A stretch of DNA of 64,000 nucleotides from NCBI GenBank assembly GCA_905220665.1, contig CAJNAR010000014.1, positions 248,001 through 312,000 of the forward strand, written 5' to 3'. The notes under the pieces are model-generated. The model ran no database searches, had not been told where the DNA came from, and saw only the letters and a program-made list of their open reading frames with translations. This document shows positions 35,771 through 46,161 of this stretch, piece after piece. The translations under genes were made by a program, and so were the position numbers. Source of the DNA: Albugo candida. Its lineage: Eukaryota; Oomycota; Peronosporomycetes; Albuginales; Albuginaceae. The first letter of the stretch is position 1. Every line of letters begins with the position of its first letter.

Positions 35771-37020
35771 TCAATAATCTCCCTCGGGTTCGATGTCACG
35801 GTACCACATGTTTTGTAACATTTTCGATCGGCACGCGACGACAAGAATAATCCGGAGGGCGAAAAAATGCTTGGAAGAGTTCTCCATATGTTTCATGTGA
35901 TGGTCGAAACTTTCATCTTGGTTGTATTTCGCATTGTTTTCGACTGCGATTCTAAATTGTTGGAGACTCGATTCGTAAAAATACCGTGACTCATTGGTGT
36001 CTTGAATGCGATATCGAGCTGCTGCGACTTCCAAAACACGCTGGCTAGACTCAACATCACGTCGGCTATCTTTTGCAACCTTTTTTTCAATGCTTTGAAG
36101 CTGTTTCTTGATTTTCGTCTTCCAACTTTCCCACATTTTACCGGGATTCGAAGTTATCCGCAACCGTTCGAGCGCCAAATTCGCTTCCAATTTGATTGGT
36201 TCGACAACTTCAGGATATGCAAATAGTCGGAATGAACATTTCCAATATCCTCGACCCGGTGATTGAGTTGGATTTGCAAAAGTTACTTTTTGTGCCAGAT
36301 GATCTCCGGCATGTCGTGGACGAAAATACTCATAGGTTTTGTATACCATATTAAATAGCTCTTCCGACATGCAAATATAATCAAGTCGATTCTTGCGCGG
36401 TAATGGTCCTGCAAATACTTTTTCAGTCGGATATTGGATTCGCCAAGCGTCTACCACACCCAACTGTGAAAGCCATTCCAAACACGCTAATCGACTTGGT
36501 TCGTGTCGAATTGTTCCACTCGAAGCATCGATAGCTGGATTGAGTGGTGTGTTGAAATCACCGAACACGATATGTGTTGCGGTCGATTCGAAAGCGTTTG
36601 AAAGCAATAACTCATAAGAACCCACTCGTTCCTCGGCCTTGACCGGTGCATATACATTGTGAATATACACCGGTGCATCGTGAATGATAAGACGCAAAAC
36701 CAAATAACGATTTCGAATGCTTCGATCGGTGAGTTCTTCAGCTGTTGAGTAACCGGGAAAGTCTGAACGAAGGATTGTCATGATGCCGCCACTGCGGTTT
36801 GAGTCGGAAGGAGAAAAGTAATGTTGTGGTCGTTGACAAACATTTTTTGCTACATTTTTGAGGATAATAAAAACTGAAATGAGTCGAGTTGCTTGTGGTC
36901 GTGAAACTTGGTTTCTTGAACACAACAAATGGAGTGTTATGATAGGATGTGGTCGATAAAAAGATGACCATTTTTATGAATTCCATCAACATTCACCGTG
37001 AGTGCTGATATATTGTTCAC
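35771..37020 (-). pseudogene. LINE copy 1 endonuclease (APE-like)
   Basis: NISALTVNVDGI opens the domain, followed by CCVQETKFHDHKQ. After a frame change the protein continues with NVYAPVKAEER, HIVFGDFNTPLNPAID and RLDYICMS, the signature blocks of APE-type LINE endonucleases. Stops lie after HIL(S) and after SSKM, and copy 2 shares both. Here the metal-site region reads GDFNTPLN; copy 2 has GDFNTPLD. Confidence 0.85.
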
Positions 37021-37040
37021 GTTGAAATAATCGAGTACCC

Positions 37041-38533
37041 TTAGCATTCAAGCTGAAGTGGACCAGAAATCAACCTCGCTTCACCATCTTGTTGTGAGAG
37101 GTGAAGTGTTGTATGTTCCTCTGGAAAAAAGCTGAGATTTACTGAATATTCAGCGATGTCACCATGGAGAAGTCCACGCCATTTACCTCCAAACCATTGA
37201 TACCAACACTTTATGCCCACGTCGGGGCGGAAGAAGGATATGATCACATTGGTTGGAAGTAAACGACAATGATGACCCGGAATCCAAATCACTGGTCCAT
37301 CGGTGAGATATTGGATGCAGTGATCGTTTGTGTAGAATGTCGGGGCAGTACACATAAATAAAAGTTCCAACAGTGCAAGAGCTTTCGTTGCTCGAGTCAA
37401 ATGGAGAACGATGTCCGGAACTGCCGTCCACCACGACATTACTTTCTCGAACAAAATCGATCGCTTCGAGGGAACGTTTTCACCAACGTGGCGACTCCAT
37501 CGCGTCGCAAACGTAATATCTTCGCCGAGATTGTGTGTTGCAAAAACGCGATTTATCATGAGTAGATGCGCCACTTCATCCAAAGCTTTATCATTCGACT
37601 CCATACACGCTAGTAGCACACGATTCCTCGTGATCGGATGACCAAGTGCCGCTCGTATGATTTTGCCGGATTTGTGCAGAACTGGATTAGCTTCCGCACA
37701 TGAGGGATGCAAGCATCCGCTTGAACCAACTAGTCCGGTCGGAGTGAGTGAAGGGCATTTTCTGAATTGATTTCCATTAGCTCCCCTATTTCACCAACTC
37801 GAGTTGGTCGCTTCGCTTTTTCCACCGTTCTATGACGCTTCGTATAAAAATGCGCTGCCTCTTTCGAAGTGGCCACCTCTTTTTGCATCCGTGCTTTCAC
37901 GGGAATAATTTAAATGCGGTTGCCATGCGCCGGATTGGCAACCGTTTTGACTTCTTCGACTTCCACCTCCATAGTTGCGAGCACAGCAAAGTAATTGCTT
38001 GTCGCTAACTTTGGAAGCGCAAGAGGTGGTGCTTTGGAGACCATTTGTTCGAACGGCTCCACCCGGTTACTTTTTCCACTCGTCCATGCCAACTTCATGG
38101 ATACATCCCCATCCCGCTCCACCCGCGGTTGTGAGTATGACTGAGTGGTCAGTTGGAGGATGGGAGGAGAGGTTTGAAATAAGGCTGTTGCTCCTGGTGG
38201 TGTGATAGTTGGAGGAGTATTGAGATCCAACGAGATTTGATCGGATAGCTTCCGTTCAGGTTTCCTCGCCTCCGATTCTTGACTAAGAACTGGATTCACT
38301 ACCTTTTGTGGTGCCACCCCGAGTGCCGCTGGTTCGGTAGTATGTTTCTGGTTCTTTTTTGTTTTTGTGTATTGTGAATCTGAGTTGTAGATTGATTTTG
38401 GCGTGCTTTTTGATTGTTGTTTTTGCCTTGCTGGTTCCGTGCTCCCGTGGTTGATGTAGCATCCAAATCCAAGCAATAAGGACCACGTTGACCAAAACGT
38501 GGTCGTTCCGTTGAAATAGGAGCATTTTTTCAC
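37041..38533 (-). pseudogene. LINE copy 1 central ORFs
   Basis: Two open stretches (38533-37910 and 37712-37041) lie between ORF1 and the endonuclease, separated by stops. The first is Thr/Pro/Gln-rich and poorly conserved against copy 2. The second (PSCAEANPVLHKSGK... to GPLQLEC) is conserved, and its last ~75 residues are identical in both copies. Their function is unknown; they may be the split N-terminal part of ORF2. Confidence 0.6.
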
Positions 38534-38573
38534 CTTACTGATTAAAGTTGTTTGTCGTAAGCGATTTGTTCAA

Positions 38574-39560
38574 TCACTTTACTAGCTCTCCCCGTTGTTG
38601 TGGACACGTCAAACAACCAAAGTAAACTCGCCAAGTTGACATCACCACTGCCTTAGTGGGAATTGTTTCGCGAAAGGTTTCATAGACCACTTGACACCCA
38701 AGTTGGTGAAGAGAGCGGAGAATGTTGGTCCTGTCTTCCTCCACGCCGACGCTGAAGACATCGAGGTAGTACTTTTTTTCAAGAGTATCAAACTCCCGAA
38801 AAAAGTATTTTTCCCCAAGGACAGTCACCGGCTGACACCTCAGATGTTAACAGGCATCCGCCGTGGTGACCATCACCCTGATGTTTCCCCCAGAAATTTT
38901 CGACACCTGAGCGATTGATCGGCTCTCCTGTAAACTTTCAAAGACCGGATTGCCGTGGTCTCGCATTAGGGAGGTCAAAATTTTTTCATTTGGAGTACGT
39001 GTCAAAGACTGACCCGTCTTCAAGACCATGGGGAAGGTTGCTTTCCGGATTTGGAAAGGTCGTGCTGCTTCCAGTTTCGCAGACAAAACAGACCAATCCG
39101 GATGCTCCCCATCAGCATATAGCTGCAGTATAGCCTCGATATCCGAGATTTTCGGCTTTGGGAGCTCCACGCGAAATTTCGCCCCAGCTCTAGCCTGGTC
39201 CTTACGCAAGGACTCCTGCGACTTGATAATGTCAGCAAGAGTGTGACTTTTAGTATCGTCCACACTTGCAGGTGCAGCTTCCTTTGGGTCACCCTGTGAC
39301 GAGGCAACGACAGTACCGCATGTACCACCGGTACCACATCGTACACCGATAGTACCGGTACCACATCGTACACCGGTAGTACCGGTATTACCCTGTACCG
39401 TCACACTGGGGGTGGGGGTACGTTCCACGTCATCACACAGGGGTGACGACTCATCAACAATCATGCAATCACCCAAAACAGGGTGACTCATGAGAATTGC
39501 CACGTCACCACAAGTGAACGCTAGCACCCTGGGTTGTGTCGATATGTCGACTTGGACCAT
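38574..39560 (-). pseudogene. LINE copy 1 ORF1
   Basis: The ATG at 39560 starts MVQVDISTQPRV. The frame stops at 38847 where TGT-TAA replaces the TGC-CAA of copy 2, and then continues open to GELVK (38574). A nine-residue repeat (GTxGVRCGT) near 39325-39390 is present twice, but once in copy 2. The C-terminal part is an RNA-binding-type ORF1 by position only; no domain is recognised. Confidence 0.75.
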
Positions 39561-39652
39561 TGTTTTCGAGAGGAAAGAGTTGAAAAAAGTAGTTTTTCGA
39601 GTTATTTTGTACTAAATTGGCGGGTTACGTAGTAGCCGGCGAATTGAGAAGT

Positions 39653-39896
39653 GCCCGCTCCAGCTCAGTCAGTTGAGCACTTGAGCACACAAAGCCCCTA
39701 CCGGACGTAGTTAGTTCGATCCCCGGCTGTGTGGGTAGCGGTTTAAGCCCAGCCAAGCAATAAGCTTGAAAAATATCTGCCTCCCTAGGTTTGAAGTCAG
39801 ACTTACGTGATATTCACACACTCAGGGGCTCATGATAGGATAAGGAAGGTAGTTAAAAAACCGGATGAAAAGTGCAATGAAATCCTTGACAAAGGT
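39653..39896 (+). mobile_element. tRNA-derived SINE, copy 1
   Basis: The head carries RNA polymerase III-type promoter boxes: box A AGCTCAGTCAGTTGAGCA (39662-39679) and box B AGTTCGATCCC (39713-39723), 33 bases apart as in a tRNA gene. A tRNA-unrelated body follows (GCAATAAGCTTGAAAAATAT, GAAGTCAGACTTA, AATGAAATCCTTGAC). The body matches 44731-44935. It lies directly against the 5' end of LINE copy 1. Confidence 0.8.
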
Positions 39897-42019
39897 AAGT
39901 CTATTGTTCAAGAGTTTTCGCTTTTTACTTTCATCTGTATGATTCAAGGGGGTCTACTAATTTTCAGCAAGCAGAAGCATCTTCAAGACAGCGGTCTTCC
40001 AGAAGAAGCGTGCGTAATCACAAATCTCGGCAGAAACTTTGATGGTTATTAGAATTCGGAAGACCTTCACAGGAAAGTCTGTAATACTGCAATTCTCATT
40101 GTCGATACGCACTTACCCAATACCGAAGATGTCTTCGCTTTCGACAATGAGACTAGCAACGCAGAATTTGCTGAAGGTGCTCTCGAATCTCGACGGATGC
40201 ATCTTGGAAGCTTGGACCAGGAGGAAAGAAATCAGTGATGCGGAATGAATTATTTCAGATGAGAAAGCGAAATCCAAGGTATTCCTCACAGATCATTCTC
40301 TGGCCGGGTAACTAAAAGACATAAAGATCGTCCTGCAGGAACGCAAGCTTTGAACTCCTGACCTTCGTCTGGAATACCGGGGTAAATGTTGTGACACAGG
40401 TAGCTGCTGCGGCTGCATGTTATTAGGAACCAACCAGACTTTGAAGCTTAAAAAGGTTTGTTGGAAGAGACAATCACTGCGGTGGTCCATTTCATGATAT
40501 TTCAACCCCAGTTTCATTGCGAAATAAATTTCGCAGGAAAGTTTTGGGGGAAGCAATACCATACGAAAGGAAGAATTGTGATTACACATGAAAAGATTGG
40601 TTGCGATAGTTGCGAAATCACTGGTCTCAGTTTCGCTTGCAACAATCCGTCGCCATGGTAGAAGTGCTTCCTATATATGAATTTGAATCGGAAAGATCTA
40701 ACCGGAAAAGCCACGGATTATGCTGTAAAGATACCGATCATATCGAAGAGCTCCAGATTCAATTTTCAAAGATAGCTATGTTTCAGTAGCTTCTGCATGA
40801 AGTTCTTAGTATAATATCTATAATTAGATATTACAATTGTCCATTTCTTCAGAAATAGATACTAAAGTGCCCGCTGAAGGCGGCCAGATTTTACGCTTTG
40901 ACAGGAAAAATACTAGTAGAATCCAGAAAAACAATGCACCTTGCAAAGCCTTATAACTCGACCAAAATTATCCAATCTGAAATCTGAGCTTTTTCTTATG
41001 AAGCTCTAGGCTGTATCTATCAGATAAATTTGCTATTTTTGGCGTGCGATGATTTATGTGTGCAGAGTAGTGAATATATTAAGGCCCACAGAAGCTACAG
41101 GTAATAGGTGATGGGCACAATACTGTGCACTGTACATCAAAGTAATGGCGAGACAGGCGACATCTCAAACGAGCAAAAGTGCAAGTTGAATAGTTTTTTT
41201 CCAATAACTAAATTCACCCCTTCCGTGATCAAGTATAACATTACCCGTCTCGACTCGATCAGAAACGAAGAAATCTGAAAGAGATGTAAAAAAATCCTCC
41301 TTGGAGTGCTGCGAGCGCCGATGTGGCATCAAACCGAATTTCCAGTAGTCTTAGACGAACGAAACTGATCTTCGTATCAGCTGAATTCGAGGAATGTTGG
41401 AGACGTCAATCAGAGTGATTGAAGGGGGTGATCGCAAACTTTTCAAGGCATTGACGTAATTAGAACGGCTCGTGGCACGACGACAAGATTGCTTGTGCTT
41501 TAGTTAGATAGTCGACGGCTCGTATGAGATACCAGTGGATCTTCCAAGCGGTTTGATGGGAGCACTATACCGAATTACTATTATAAGATTTCAAATCCAG
41601 GTTATCTAACAAGCAAAACGGTATTAAATGCACTAGTCTTCGATTGGGTGAGCTTGGTGAAGGAAGTAGCCCTTTTTGCACCCTGCCCCAAAGTTCCAAG
41701 TTATATTTGACTGAATAATGGTCATATGAAATCCTCCTTCTGTAAACAGGTGAATAAGAATGATCCTGTTTACACCGCGCATTGAAAACCGTGCATAAAA
41801 AAGTAACAGGAAACCGTTCGCTCGTGAACTCTTGAACCTCGTTATGTCTTAATTTTTGTTGATACGAGCTGAAGCATAAAATAATCTGTTTGGGCGATTC
41901 TCGCAGGAGTGGAGATTCTTCTGATTGCTAGCAACCGTCTCTCCTTTTGCATGAGCTTTCACTCAACGTTCCTTTGAAGCTTTATAATGCCAACTGTACA
42001 TTTCATTGTTGAAGCTGCA
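39897..42019. other. No supported gene
   Basis: About 2.1 kb of AT-rich sequence with short open frames only. I see no recognisable transposon protein or repeat. Confidence 0.4.
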
Positions 42020-42115
42020 CGTATTAAACCCTGGTGTTGTTACGACAAACAGGACACAGGGGAAGCGATCTAGAACACGGTGTTTAATATCCAAAAGAAA
42101 AGGGATACATTGATT
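42020..42115 (+). repeat. ~90-bp direct repeat, unit 1
   Basis: CTGGTGTTGTTACGACAAAC and GGGGAAGCGATCTAGAACAC are matched in the same order and orientation at 44600-44695, at about 78 percent identity. The units flank the transposase region of MULE C. Confidence 0.7.
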
Positions 42116-42369
42116 TAGGTCACTGCTTAATAAACACCTCCCTTTGCTATTTGTACACCCCATCCTGATTAATTGCCAATTGAAAGCCGGAAAACTTCCT
42201 CGCGTCGCGAAACTGTTCTGACGCGTAATTCCTCCTGTTACGAATCTGTTCGAGAGCGTAAAATGTTCTTTTCACCTCGGTTTTCACCTCTGTTTCAACT
42301 CTGTTCTTACCTCTGTGTTTACCTACCCTCTATGCCACTAGAAGCACCACTTTCAGCGCAGTATGCCTC

Positions 42370-44160
42370 CTTGGAAATTGCCGAAGTTTCTGTGCAGGAG
42401 TTTGCTAAAAGTCAGGGCTATGCCACGGCGCGTTCGTGCTCCAAAAAACCAAATCAGGAACAGACATCAGAATTTTGACTGAAGTGCGCACACGGGCGGG
42501 GGGGGACGTATAAGAGGAGCGGTCAAGGCCAGCGAAAAACATCTTCCATACGTACAGGTTGCCTATGGGAGGCAACCATAGTGAGACTAGGACATCTGAA
42601 AAGTGCAGTGTGGCAACTGGATGTAGTTAACCTGCCCATCAAGGTCATAGTGCAACGGATAATCTACCCGCGTACCCAGTTCACCGAATGTCAAGTGCAG
42701 AACAGCAGCAATCATTAGCTAACATGTCACGGGCAGGAGCAATACCAAGGGTAAGACTGACTAGTCTGCGACAAGCACACCAAGATTGTTTGGCAATTGG
42801 GAAGGACATGTATGATGTAAAACAAAAATTAGGTAGACCACAATTGTCAGCAATAACGAATATGTTGGACAATGAACACCCTGCTGACTATCTTTCACTT
42901 AGGTGCGTACCAATGCTTTGGACGGCCATCGCCCAATTGAAGCTCTTTTGAGCCTTTTGAATAAAGAGAATGTTCATCACAAGGAAAGATGTGACTACGC
43001 CGGAAGTTTACGTCGCTTGTCCATTGCAACTAAATCTAGTGAATATGTGGCAAAAGAATTCACATTTAGTTCAATCTTTGTGATGGATTCTACTCACAAG
43101 ACCAACAGGTAATGGTGCATTGTGCCGCGTTCAATCTTAAATCAGATGTTCTATTTAATATTTCTCAATTAGATGTAAAATGCCGTTACTGCACATTGTT
43201 GGCGTTACTCCCACAAATCAGACGAATTTACTTGCCTTTTGCTTTCTATCGGAAGAGTGCGAAAATGATTATGCATGGGCTTTAGTGGATTTCAGCATGT
43301 GTTTGAGTCAGTTCTCACTTCTGTAACTTTCTTTTCTTTTTATTTTAGTATCCAGTCAATTAGGTATTGATACTTTCTTCCGTTTGCACTGTTATAATTG
43401 ATCGTGAACTCTCGTTGATGACAGCTGTGCGCCGCATTCTCCCCCACGCTGGATTAGATATATGCCTATGGCATATAAAAAAGAACATTCTGGCGAAGAC
43501 AAAAGGTAATTTTAGTTCAAAAGAGGAATGCGATGAATTTTTTTTTGCAGAAGTGGACAAAGTTATGCTCAGAAAAAAACAAAAGATCATGCATCTGCTT
43601 AGAGAAAAATAGGAGAAAGCGTTCCTGTGACCGTCTCGCAATATGTGCAATCTACTTGGCTACCACACCGGGAACGTTTTGTTGTGACGTGGACAAGAAG
43701 CAACGTCCATTCTGGTCACAATGCCACATCCAGGCTTGAAGGAAGTCACAGCTACTTCGAACAATGGATCGCTGTATCCACCTCCGAGATTCATGAAGTT
43801 TACAGGAAAATGGTTTTATCTGCGGAGGCGCAGTGCAGAAAAATTAGCAGATGCATTGCCTTAGAAAGTATGCAAACCCCATACGATTGCGCATCACCAT
43901 TTTGGGCAAACGTTTTGCGGAAGGTGTCCAAGTACTCCTTAAGAAAGTAGGTTACCATTCCTTTTGCTTTTGAGGATGCTATGACTACTGATGGACTTAA
44001 ACTTGTTTGCTGGTCTGTTTCGTTTAGGTCCACCAGCAGTATGAGATCTCAATTTTTCCGGAAGATTTATCACCTCGAATCAGAACTTTTAGAGAAACAA
44101 TGGGTCTTCCTTGCAAGCATGATTTACGCAAAGTTTTACGGACCAATTCCCTTTTAAAAA
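42370..44160 (+). pseudogene. FAR1/MULE transposase pseudogene, copy C
   Basis: This is the most complete transposase here. The FAR1-like domain (VQEFAKSQGYATARSC...) is cut by TGA at 42476, then continues LKCAHGRGGTYKRS and RKTSSIRTGC. LTSLRQAHQDCLAIGKDMYD follows. The first Asp motif is MDSTHKTNR. A 64-bp spliceosomal intron (43109-43172) joins it to CKMPLLHIVG. The second Asp motif IIDRELSLMTAV leads to CLWHIKKNIL. Then come TSRLEGSHSYFEQW and the SWIM-like GLPCKHDL. Stops after YPVN and after LLREK, plus the TGA, make it inactive. Confidence 0.88.
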
Positions 44161-44599
44161 TGTCTCACTTTAACAAACACTGGTGGTTGCAGCGGCCTCG
44201 TCCAGTGGAATACAGCAAGAGGTATATGATTTTCTGAGGTGATCAGACGGTTGAAAAGGCTCCACCAGGCGATGAGTCCACACCAGCAGATCCTTTTGAC
44301 TGCTGTCCTTGGTTCACTGGACAATCCCAAAACTTGTCTGGTCCAAGAACCAGCTATTCTACGTACTCGTGGACGCCCGATAGGATCTAGATCTTCCACT
44401 AGGCGAGATCCATCTTTTGTTTAGCATGCTGAAAGTCAACCTTAACCCCAGCAGAAATGTAGCCAGTGCAAGAGAGTAGGGCATGATAGACGGACATGTC
44501 CCCAATCCTTGTCTTGTGCGTCTTTGGTATAGTTGATTCATGCATGTCCTATGTTGCGAATAAATAAAAAAAAGTTCTATAAAGAACGGGGTGCTTCCA

Positions 44600-44695
44600 G
44601 TTTTTAAACGCTGGTGCTGTTACAACAGACACGACACAAGGGAAGCGAGCTAGAATACGGTCTGTAGTTTCCAAATGAAACGTGATGTATCGATT
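44600..44695 (+). repeat. ~90-bp direct repeat, unit 2
   Basis: CTGGTGCTGTTACAACAGAC and GGGAAGCGAGCTAGAATACG match unit 1 at 42020-42115. It lies between the MULE C transposase and the SINE. Confidence 0.7.
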
Positions 44696-44730
44696 TTTAC
44701 TTTTTCTTCAGCTAGCTACGAGAATCCTCG

Positions 44731-44935
44731 CTACTGCCGGAGGTCGTTAGTTCGAATTCCGGCAGTGTGGGCAGCGTTTTGAGCCCACCCAAGCAATGAG
44801 CTTGGAAAATATCTGCCACCCTAGATTTGAAGTCAGACTTAAGTGATATTCACACGGTCAGGGGATCATGATAGAATAGGGAAGGTAGCTAAAGAACCAG
44901 ATAGTCAGTGTAATGAAATCCTTGACAGAGTAAGA
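44731..44935 (+). mobile_element. tRNA-derived SINE, copy 2 (5' truncated)
   Basis: Box B (AGTTCGAATTCC, from 44749) and the whole body of copy 1 are present: GCAATGAGCTTGGAAAATAT, GAAGTCAGACTTAAGTGATA and AATGAAATCCTTGACA. The box A half is lost or replaced. CTGCCGGA...TTCCGGCAG around box B can pair. Confidence 0.75.
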
Positions 44936-45146
44936 AAAATACAACAATGTTATGTAGTCGACGCATTTTCACATGGCCTCGACATCATTTCTTCAACATG
45001 TTCCACTTTCAATATCAGTGGCGTAGCGCGTAGTTGAAAACAGAGGTGAAACAGTTATTTACACGTTCGAACAGTTCCGCGACGCAAGGAAGTTTTCCAG
45101 GCTTTTAATTGGCTATTAATGATGGGGTGTACAAATAGCAAAGGTG

Positions 45147-45954
45147 GGGGGGGGATGTACATATAACAGCGGCCTTAAATTATGAGAATTGCTATTTACA
45201 CCCACCACGTGACTTTGTAACCAATAAGATTACGCGTTATTTCCAATCAACTTTAAGCAATCAGATTACGGCGGTATTCCCACCCCACTGTTTCAAGATA
45301 TGGCTACAGTGTCACAGTCCTGCATGCCGATCGAAGGTATCTGAACTCATAGTTGCGCACCTTTTTATGATCCCAATGATAAATCAACCATCTTTCTCAT
45401 GCTTTTCCTTGTACCGCGCCGTTAGCAGACAGTAAAGTACGCATTTACGGATTGCCATCATCTGTCGTCTGAATACTACATCTTGCGAGAAAGTTTTTGG
45501 AAGTTAAAAGTACGTTTAGTCTGAGAATTGGAATAATTACGACAGCGATCTTTGCCCGTAATTTATTCTAACAGGAGCAAAAAAAAAATCTGTAATACAA
45601 TTGTAACTTGTTTAAGCTGGTGTTCAAGCGCACAGAAGCCCTACGATTATACTGTTATGGCATGAGCTATCGTTTCTAGATGTTGCACGTACCTGTTTTC
45701 AGTGGATCAAGCATCTTTATACCGCTATACCGGTTGTATGCAGCACGTTTGCGGTAGCTTTTTACAAGCAGAATTCTTTGAACTGAAAAGGGTACTATAA
45801 ATTATCCATTACGGATGCGACACGGATAGCTGATTTTCAATACTCTCCGAGTAACGCCCTTCATGGCAGCTAATATACATTCACGGTTGGTCTACCAGTC
45901 AGCACTTTTGAAAGAAGTACCGCCACTATGAAAAGGTGGGTGGAAATAGTAAAA
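45147..45954. other. Unassigned spacer
   Basis: About 800 bases outside MULE C. I see no open frame or repeat I can name. Confidence 0.4.
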
Positions 45955-46070
45955 AAGTGGGTGGAAATATCACTTCCCTAAATTATTACTCTGGCAACTT
46001 TTTCTTTTTTGAAAACAACATAAAATATTTTTACATTGCTAACTGTTGGCAGGTGAGCGAAGATGCGGTG
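45955..46070 (+). repeat. TIR fragment of the copy A/B MULE family
   Basis: CCCTAAATTATTACTC and TTTTTTGAAAACAACATAAAA followed by TTTTTACATT match the left TIR of copy A (23290-23360). The copia fragment follows within ~90 bases, and copy B resumes past it. This is consistent with copia DNA having entered the left part of copy B, although ~450 bases of MULE are missing. Confidence 0.65.
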
Positions 46071-46161
46071 TCCAGGAAATTGCCAAAACTTGGGTTTTAT
46101 TTTTTCGAAAAATAAAATCTTAATTAATCGTTTGAACTAAGTTCCAAGTGCGACTAGAAAC

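Larger units (their letters stand above)
32908..39652 (-). mobile_element. Non-LTR retrotransposon (APE-type LINE), copy 1
   Basis: This 6.7-kb element reads right to left. It has a 5' ORF1, a central ORF, an apurinic-type endonuclease, a reverse transcriptase, and a C-terminal zinc-knuckle region. Its ends (ACTTCTCAATT... to ...CACCTTCAACTG) match exactly the limits of copy 2 at 55669-62390. The 3' end has no poly(A). No convincing target-site duplication is visible; the 5' end abuts the head of a SINE. All ORFs are broken. Confidence 0.92.
42138..45146 (+). mobile_element. FAR1-type MULE, copy C, with SINE insertion
   Basis: Inverted repeats of ~85 bp bound it. The left (42138-42225) and right (45060-45146) both contain TTTGCTATTTGTACACCCCA and AAAACTTCCT(C/T)GCGTCGCG (right read in reverse complement). 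Inside are a nearly complete but disabled transposase and a SINE (44731-44935). Roughly 12 percent TIR divergence suggests a younger insertion than the 8.7-kb MULE. Confidence 0.85.

Noticed and set aside
39653..39740. Functional tRNA gene
   Set aside because: Boxes A and B are present, but the acceptor and anticodon stems do not close and a SINE body follows.
40340..40380. Alu-like or tRNA-like text (TTTGAACTCCTGACC)
   Set aside because: No box A at a tRNA-like spacing and no cloverleaf; a chance match.
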